Source: Ulota crispa (taxonomy: Eukaryota; Streptophyta; Bryopsida; Orthotrichales; Orthotrichaceae). Taken from it: a stretch of DNA of 64,000 bases. Below the pieces are notes generated by a model. That model was given only the letters and a program-made list of their open reading frames with translations, was not told the DNA's origin and made no database searches. The DNA lies in the NCBI GenBank assembly GCA_963920765.1, contig OY987242.1:31582002-31646001 (forward strand). The letters are read 5' to 3'. A program made the position numbers and the translations under genes. Shown piece by piece: positions 59,514 through 64,000 of the stretch; the first letter of the stretch is position 1; the number at the start of each line of letters is the position of its first letter.

Positions 59514-60113
59514 ATGGAGGGGCAGCAGTGCCAGGGGATGCAACTGCAAGCGGAGTACACAATCCACGTCCAAGACGACTCCAAGTGCTCACCCCGATTC
59601 GCTCTTCTCGCCAGCACGTGGTTGCCACGATTTCTGGGAGTGATTCTGTGGATCGCCCTTCGCATCGTGCTTGTTGTGTATCTCTTTTTCCACTGTCTCT
59701 TCACCTCAGTGATACACCTCTCCTCCGCAGTTGCAATGGATTTAGTATTTAAGATAAAAATTGGGCTTGTGATCCTCAGTCTGATCATGCCCCTGCTTCT
59801 GAGCATGGTCATAATTTGGTTACTCGGATGGATCAGGCTTGCGGTCTTGTGGCTGTGTCGGAGTCGCACACTGCCTGTGAGGGCACCGGGTTAGAGTGTG
59901 GCACATTACATTCTCTCTGTTGGTGGAACGCAACCGTGGTCTACTCATGATCTGCTTCAAGACGTCTTGAGCGACCCGCAAACTCCAGAGCTGCCTTGCG
60001 TGACAGTGGGGATTTGCAGGCACGTTGCGGCAGAGTGGCTCCCTTTTTGGAGAGAAGTTGTCCTGACTTGCGGTCGCAAGGTTTTGCTCTTGGACGACAC
60101 CCTAGTCATCTGA
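59514..60113 (+). pseudogene. Small multi-pass membrane protein, copy 1, interrupted
   Basis: Same family as the intact copy at 62465-63097. Starts MEGQQCQGMQLQAEYTIHV, has hydrophobic segments around residues 37-60, 64-80 and 84-112, and then RSRTLPVRAPG, where a TAG (59892-59894) closes the frame. The intact copy has CAG at the equivalent place. The same frame continues to 60113 with the family tail (VAHYILSVGGTQPW at the start, LDDTLVI at the end). So one nonsense change separates it from a full-length frame, which implies recent loss, a truncated functional form, or readthrough. I do not recognise the family. The tail differs from copy 2 much more than the front does. Confidence 0.6.
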
Positions 60114-61211
60114 CAACGGAACGATCATATGACACCTAAGCCTCTTTCTTCTCTAAACCTTGAAGCATGGTTCGGGAAATATTTGAGATATTTTGGTAGA
60201 TTTCCTTCAATTCCTATATTGAACCGGTTTATCAAGGAACACTTCCGGTTATTTTCTCTGTTTCATCCTATAAATAAATTTATAAAAAACTTTTGATTGA
60301 TTTTTAGCCAAAGTTTATAAATTGCAAATGGATTTTTTTGATTTCAATGTGCTAGCATTGAACTAGCAGTTGATTCTTCCCGGACCTTACCTTGAAGTCT
60401 AAAACCCTAAAGTCCAAAACCCTAACATCCAAACCTTAAAGTCATGTTTGGTGTCCAAAGCTACCCTTAAATCTCCATTGCCATGAATTTTCAGTATGAA
60501 TTTCTTTTGTTCATTTGTTCATACGAACTCATAATCAAGTTGATTTTGAACTTTTTTCGGTATGAATTTTTTTTGTTCATTTGTTTGTATGAACTCATAA
60601 TCAAGTTGATTCTGAACTTTTTCGGTATGAACTTCTATTGTTTCCAAATTGCACAAAGCAATCCCTCAAGAGAAGGGTCATCCCATGCTTAGAGAGTATC
60701 ATTTTATAAGGTGTGCATGATACTAAAAAAGTTCTCAATCACCATTGCCTAAATCAAGTGAGATTTACTTTCACCATGTGCAGGAAGTCAATTACAACAT
60801 ACTCCGTAAGTTAGTAGTAGTCAATTACAACACAGTGCTCAGTGGTAGTACAAGTCCCCAAAATTTTGCCTAATTATTCTATAAGTTATTCTCCAAAATG
60901 CCCAGTATCAAACAAAACAAAGAATTGAAATGCTACATATTATAAGAGTCATTAAGTTTAATTAACAATGGAAGGTCAAGGCTAATTCTATGAGGGCTCA
61001 ATCTATAGCACACATTATATCAATGGCTAATTTTAGAAAGTTGAAGATGCTTAGAAAAAGGCTTGATTCTACTAAAAGAATTGGTTGAATGCCAAATAGT
61101 AACAACTTTTTTTGAAAATGCCTAATCCTTGTCTAATTCCAAAATCTAATGCCTGAATAGATTTTTTTCAAAAAATATTCAATTTGGCAACCACCTGCCA
61201 AATCCACTCTC
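60114..61211. repeat. Non-coding region with a 66-bp tandem repeat
   Basis: Two full units and a partial third (starts at 60495, 60561 and 60626; cores ttgttcatttgtt and gaactcataatcaagttgat). Otherwise nothing recognised. Confidence 0.7.
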
Positions 61212-61512
61212 AACTGAATATTGCATTTAGGTTGCCTTGACCATTAGGTTGCCTTACCTTGGCAAGTTACCTCATGACTCATTGCTTGGCCACTTGAAGG
61301 CGCATGGAACTCTCTAAATACTTAGATATCACATGGTTTATGACTTGAAAGCCGCTAATTTGTCTTTTTGTAGCTTCATTGTCACTGACAAACCCTTAAA
61401 AATTGTTTATTACAATAATTTTTGATGAAAATTATTGTAACACCAATAAATATTTATATAGTGTGAAATGTCAAGAATTTAGTGTGGGGCAACCCAAACA
61501 CAATATTTAGTG
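61212..61512. mobile_element. CACTA-like MITE G4 (~300 bp)
   Basis: Left actgaatattgcatttaggt and the inverse of cactaaatattgtgtttggg at the right. Uninterrupted member of the G family. Confidence 0.65.
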
Positions 61513-62464
61513 TATAGTACTTTGTCCAATGATGTGGCCACTGTTTGGGAAATTTTAGGAGCCCCTCCAGCTGATTTCTTCCTATTACAAAATTGAGCCG
61601 GTTTTTTTTCAGCAGGCACCAATTGCATCCTCTCAATTAAAAAATGTCCAGTTGATTTCCTATAATTTCAAATTTTCACTGGCTAATTTCCTTCAAATTG
61701 AAATTTGTATCCGTAATTTTATTAAATTCTCATAATGCATAAAAGAAAAGACAATTTCAAAGGGATTACAAAACACAACCACTGAAAAAATCACAAACAA
61801 AGGTAGAAGGCAAAGATGTTAATAGTAAATTTTGTAAATTCATAACCAACGCCCCAAGTCCAGGAAGACTTATGTGATGATTATGAGTGGCAAATCCGCA
61901 ACTGTTTACAATTTCAAAAACGGCATTTGTTTGGCAATGGTTTGTTGTTGCACCATTGTGCACTTTGCATAGGGCTCAGGATACTAGAGTGAGAAATAAT
62001 ATCCAGAGGGTTTCAAGGAACTATACCCAAAGGGTTGTGGGATTGATACCTGGGTATAACCCTAGGCTTGCCCGGGTACTAGCCAGTGAATATTTTAACC
62101 TACCGGCTGAAATCCATCATGTTTTGATAAAAGCTGATTAAAAATCTTACAAATTTTGAAAGGTACTGGTTGAAATTCGACTTTTTAAATTTCTTTCTGG
62201 TTTTGCATCCTCTAAATTTAAAATCCAACCAGTTATTTTCCTAATTCCACCTACTAACAATGAACTAGCAGCTGAGTTTTCCCGCAGCCGGCTCTACCGA
62301 CGCGTGACAAGCGGGGCCTGTCGCAAACAGTCGGTAAGTTTATCCTCTGCCAAGGAAGTGAAGGAACTGCCGCGCTTCTCTAAGCCCCTTCTTTCGTCCT
62401 CCACATCACCCCAAGCGCATCCATTGCTGCAGTACAAGCGAGGGCAGCAGCACGGAACGTGGCG
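61513..62464. other. Upstream region of the second membrane-protein copy
   Basis: 61513-62270 shows nothing I recognise. 62284-62340 (ctaccgacgcgtgacaagcg ... cagtcggta) is the repeat-unit module that reappears at 63903. 62395-62464 matches the leader of copy 1. Confidence 0.55.
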
Positions 62465-63097
62465 ATGGAGGGGCAGCAGTGCCAGGGGATGCAACTGCAA
62501 GCGGAGTACACGATCCACGTCCACGACGGCTCCAAGTGCTCACTTCATTTTGCTCTTCTCGCCAGCACGTGGTTGCCGCGATTTCTGGGAGTAATCCTAT
62601 GGATTGCCCTTCACATCCTGCTTCTTATTGCTTCCACTGTCATGGTCCACGTTTCCATTGTACTAGGCTTTCTCAACATTCTTTTCATCGATGTATCCTT
62701 CGCTGTCATGTTTAGGCTCCCGTTCCTCGTTGTAGGCATTCCCCTGCTTGTGGCTGTGGTCTTTGCCATGGTCATAGCTAGGGCACTCGGATGGATCTGG
62801 CTTGCCGTCTCGTGCCAGTGCCGCTCGCTGCCTGTGAGGGCACCGGATCAGGGTGTGGCGCATTACATTCTCTCTGTTGGTGGAACACAACCGTGGAGGA
62901 TTAAGTATCTGGATGAGGTACGGCAGGGACGTGCGTACAACGACGGAGAACATTGGTCACAGAAGTGCCTTCTTGCGCCTTTCTTGACAGGGTTGCTTTG
63001 CAAGCTAGCTGCGGATGGGTGCCTCGGTTTCTGGAGAGGAAGCGTGTCGACCTACTGTCGAAAGATTTGGCTCTGCGACGACACTCTCGTCATCTGA
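62465..63097 (+). CDS. Small multi-pass membrane protein, copy 2 (intact)
   Basis: Single-exon frame of 210 residues, unknown family. MEGQQCQGMQLQAEYTIHVHDGSKCS at the N-terminus (soluble, no signal peptide). Then come three hydrophobic stretches at about 37-58, 60-80 and 84-114, the last possibly two helices. A short basic/Cys linker (CQCRSLPVRAP) follows, then an ~80-residue soluble tail with GVAHYILSVGGTQPW and several Cys/Trp, ending CDDTLVI. ATG 62465 is chosen because copy 1 has the same start and identity is high from there. The neighbour at 59514 is a broken duplicate, and a third unit seems to start at the window edge, so this belongs to a tandem cluster. Paralogue conservation of the frame, including the last seven residues (DDTLVI), supports coding. 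Function not inferred. Confidence 0.65.
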   Translation: MEGQQCQGMQLQAEYTIHVHDGSKCSLHFALLASTWLPRFLGVILWIALHILLLIASTVMVHVSIVLGFLNILFIDVSFAVMFRLPFLVVGIPLLVAVVFAMVIARALGWIWLAVSCQCRSLPVRAPDQGVAHYILSVGGTQPWRIKYLDEVRQGRAYNDGEHWSQKCLLAPFLTGLLCKLAADGCLGFWRGSVSTYCRKIWLCDDTLVI

Positions 63098-63449
63098 CAA
63101 CGGAAACCCCAGCATCGATGTGTTGTTCCTCCGATGCACTCAACTCTCTTTGCTTTGCTTTTCCAACTCTGGAGCGTGAAAGGAATTTGTATACATCAGT
63201 AAGGGCATCTCCACCGGTGGGTCAAACATACTCAAAGTGGATGAAAAGTGTTGGGGCCCTCTCAAAATCCTCTCAAGACACCAGCCTTCAAGACACTATT
63301 ATGAATTTTTGTCCTTTATTTATTTTTCTTGATAAGTGGTCAATTGATTATTTATGGAACGTTTTGGAGTGGAAGGCCACCTTTTTGAAGAATACAGGTA
63401 GAGATTAAGGGGTTTGAGGGCAAACCAAAACAGATGGAAAACTTTGTAA
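63098..63449. other. Spacer with a possible Harbinger-type end
   Basis: taagggcatctccaccggtg at 63201 resembles a Harbinger-like TIR, but no matching right end was found before the next element. Confidence 0.4.
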
Positions 63450-63822
63450 GGGCATCTCTTGCAGCACACTTTCCAAGCCTTGGAAAAATGATGTTTCATG
63501 GGGAGAATGATGCGAACCTTCACGGCGAGGCTTGAAGTTCTCCTACAACCCTGGAGGTTTTAGGGCTTGAACCTGTATTACAACGAATTGCACGAGTACA
63601 CCTGATTATGGAGTGGAGCCGTGTGTGAATAGTGCATGAATAGTGCTTGACAAGGACCATGAAGGAGGCCTGTAGAAAGTTTGAATTTGACGGGAACAAG
63701 GCTCAATTTAAAAACCCCACGGCCCGCATAAGGACGCATAGAATGTTGTTGGGGACTTGAAACTTGAAAGCTGTTACGGCTAGGAAGCGCAAAGCTGTTT
63801 TGACGTGCTGCACGAGATACTC
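63450..63822. mobile_element. Harbinger-like MITE, uninterrupted relative of 16834-18243
   Basis: Left GGGCATCTCTTGCAGCAC, right inverse of GAGTATCTCGTGCAGCAC; flanks TAA and TCA. In reverse it aligns with the element at 16834, including the phrase cactattcatgcactattcac, and at the equivalent of the F3 insertion site it reads TCAA. Confidence 0.7.
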
Positions 63823-63902
63823 TCAACCAAGCACCACTGTACTTGGTCACACTGCAGTGGCATATCTAAAGTCAAACAACACATTTTTAACATGTTGACG
63901 TG

Positions 63903-64000
63903 GCCGGCTTTACCGACGCGTGACAAGCGGGGCCCATCGCAAACAGTCGGTATCCTCCACCAAATGACATGCGGATTTCTGAGCCCTTATACTTCGCCCT
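63903..64000 (+). other. Upstream module of a probable third membrane-protein copy (cut by window edge)
   Basis: ggctttaccgacgcgtgaca and gcaaacagtcggtatcctcc closely match 62289-62340, upstream of copy 2. Copy 2's start codon is about 180 bp past its module, so a third copy would start just beyond this window. Confidence 0.6.

Noticed and set aside
59219-59869. 216-codon frame on the minus strand
   Set aside because: It lies antisense to membrane-protein copy 1; the plus-strand frame is the one shared with copy 2, so this is a shadow.

Overview
The window looks like nuclear DNA of a land plant. It holds a 15-exon chloroplast chlorophyll synthase gene, a 6-exon NB-ARC/LRR immune-receptor gene, short introns with plant-like splice sites, and AT-rich intergenic DNA full of small DNA transposons. 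I cannot fix the lineage. The unusual N-terminus of the receptor and the uncommon transposon set make a non-seed plant (bryophyte, lycophyte or fern) a reasonable guess only. I recognised no LTR retrotransposon, virus-derived element, CRISPR array, rRNA or tRNA.

Left part (1-40.6 kb): a gene-poor desert built of nested, non-autonomous DNA transposons. The dominant set is at least 22 elements that begin and end in TTAA followed by a C-rich terminal inverted repeat (TIR), typically TTAACCCCTAAAGGACCA. By shared interiors they fall into families called here A (palindromic, ~720 bp), F and E (~920-940 bp), B (~650 bp), C (~230 bp) and D (~910-970 bp). One F copy sits inside a Harbinger-like MITE whose related copy near 63.5 kb is uninterrupted. 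Comparing the two indicates insertion at a TTAA that was duplicated. TTAA duplication with CCC-type ends is the signature of the piggyBac superfamily. No transposase is encoded here. Mixed with them are Harbinger-like MITEs (3-bp TTA duplications), CACTA-like 300-bp MITEs, Mutator-like foldbacks, a pair of Helitron-like elements, and a three-unit tandem array of TIR elements near 35 kb.

Gene island (41-54 kb): GC-richer exons. 42013-46763 (+) encodes an NB-ARC/LRR protein of about 1070 residues. 49046-53883 (+) encodes chlorophyll synthase (about 394 residues), the last step of chlorophyll a synthesis in plastids. Its intron 12 carries a foldback transposon with a perfect 9-bp duplication, and its last intron appears to be GC-AG.

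Right part (54-64 kb): further transposon pieces and a tandem family of an unrecognised small multi-pass membrane protein. The copy at 59514 is broken by one stop, the copy at 62465 is intact, and the upstream module of a third copy begins at about 63903 and runs off the window. The genes have no evident functional link to one another.
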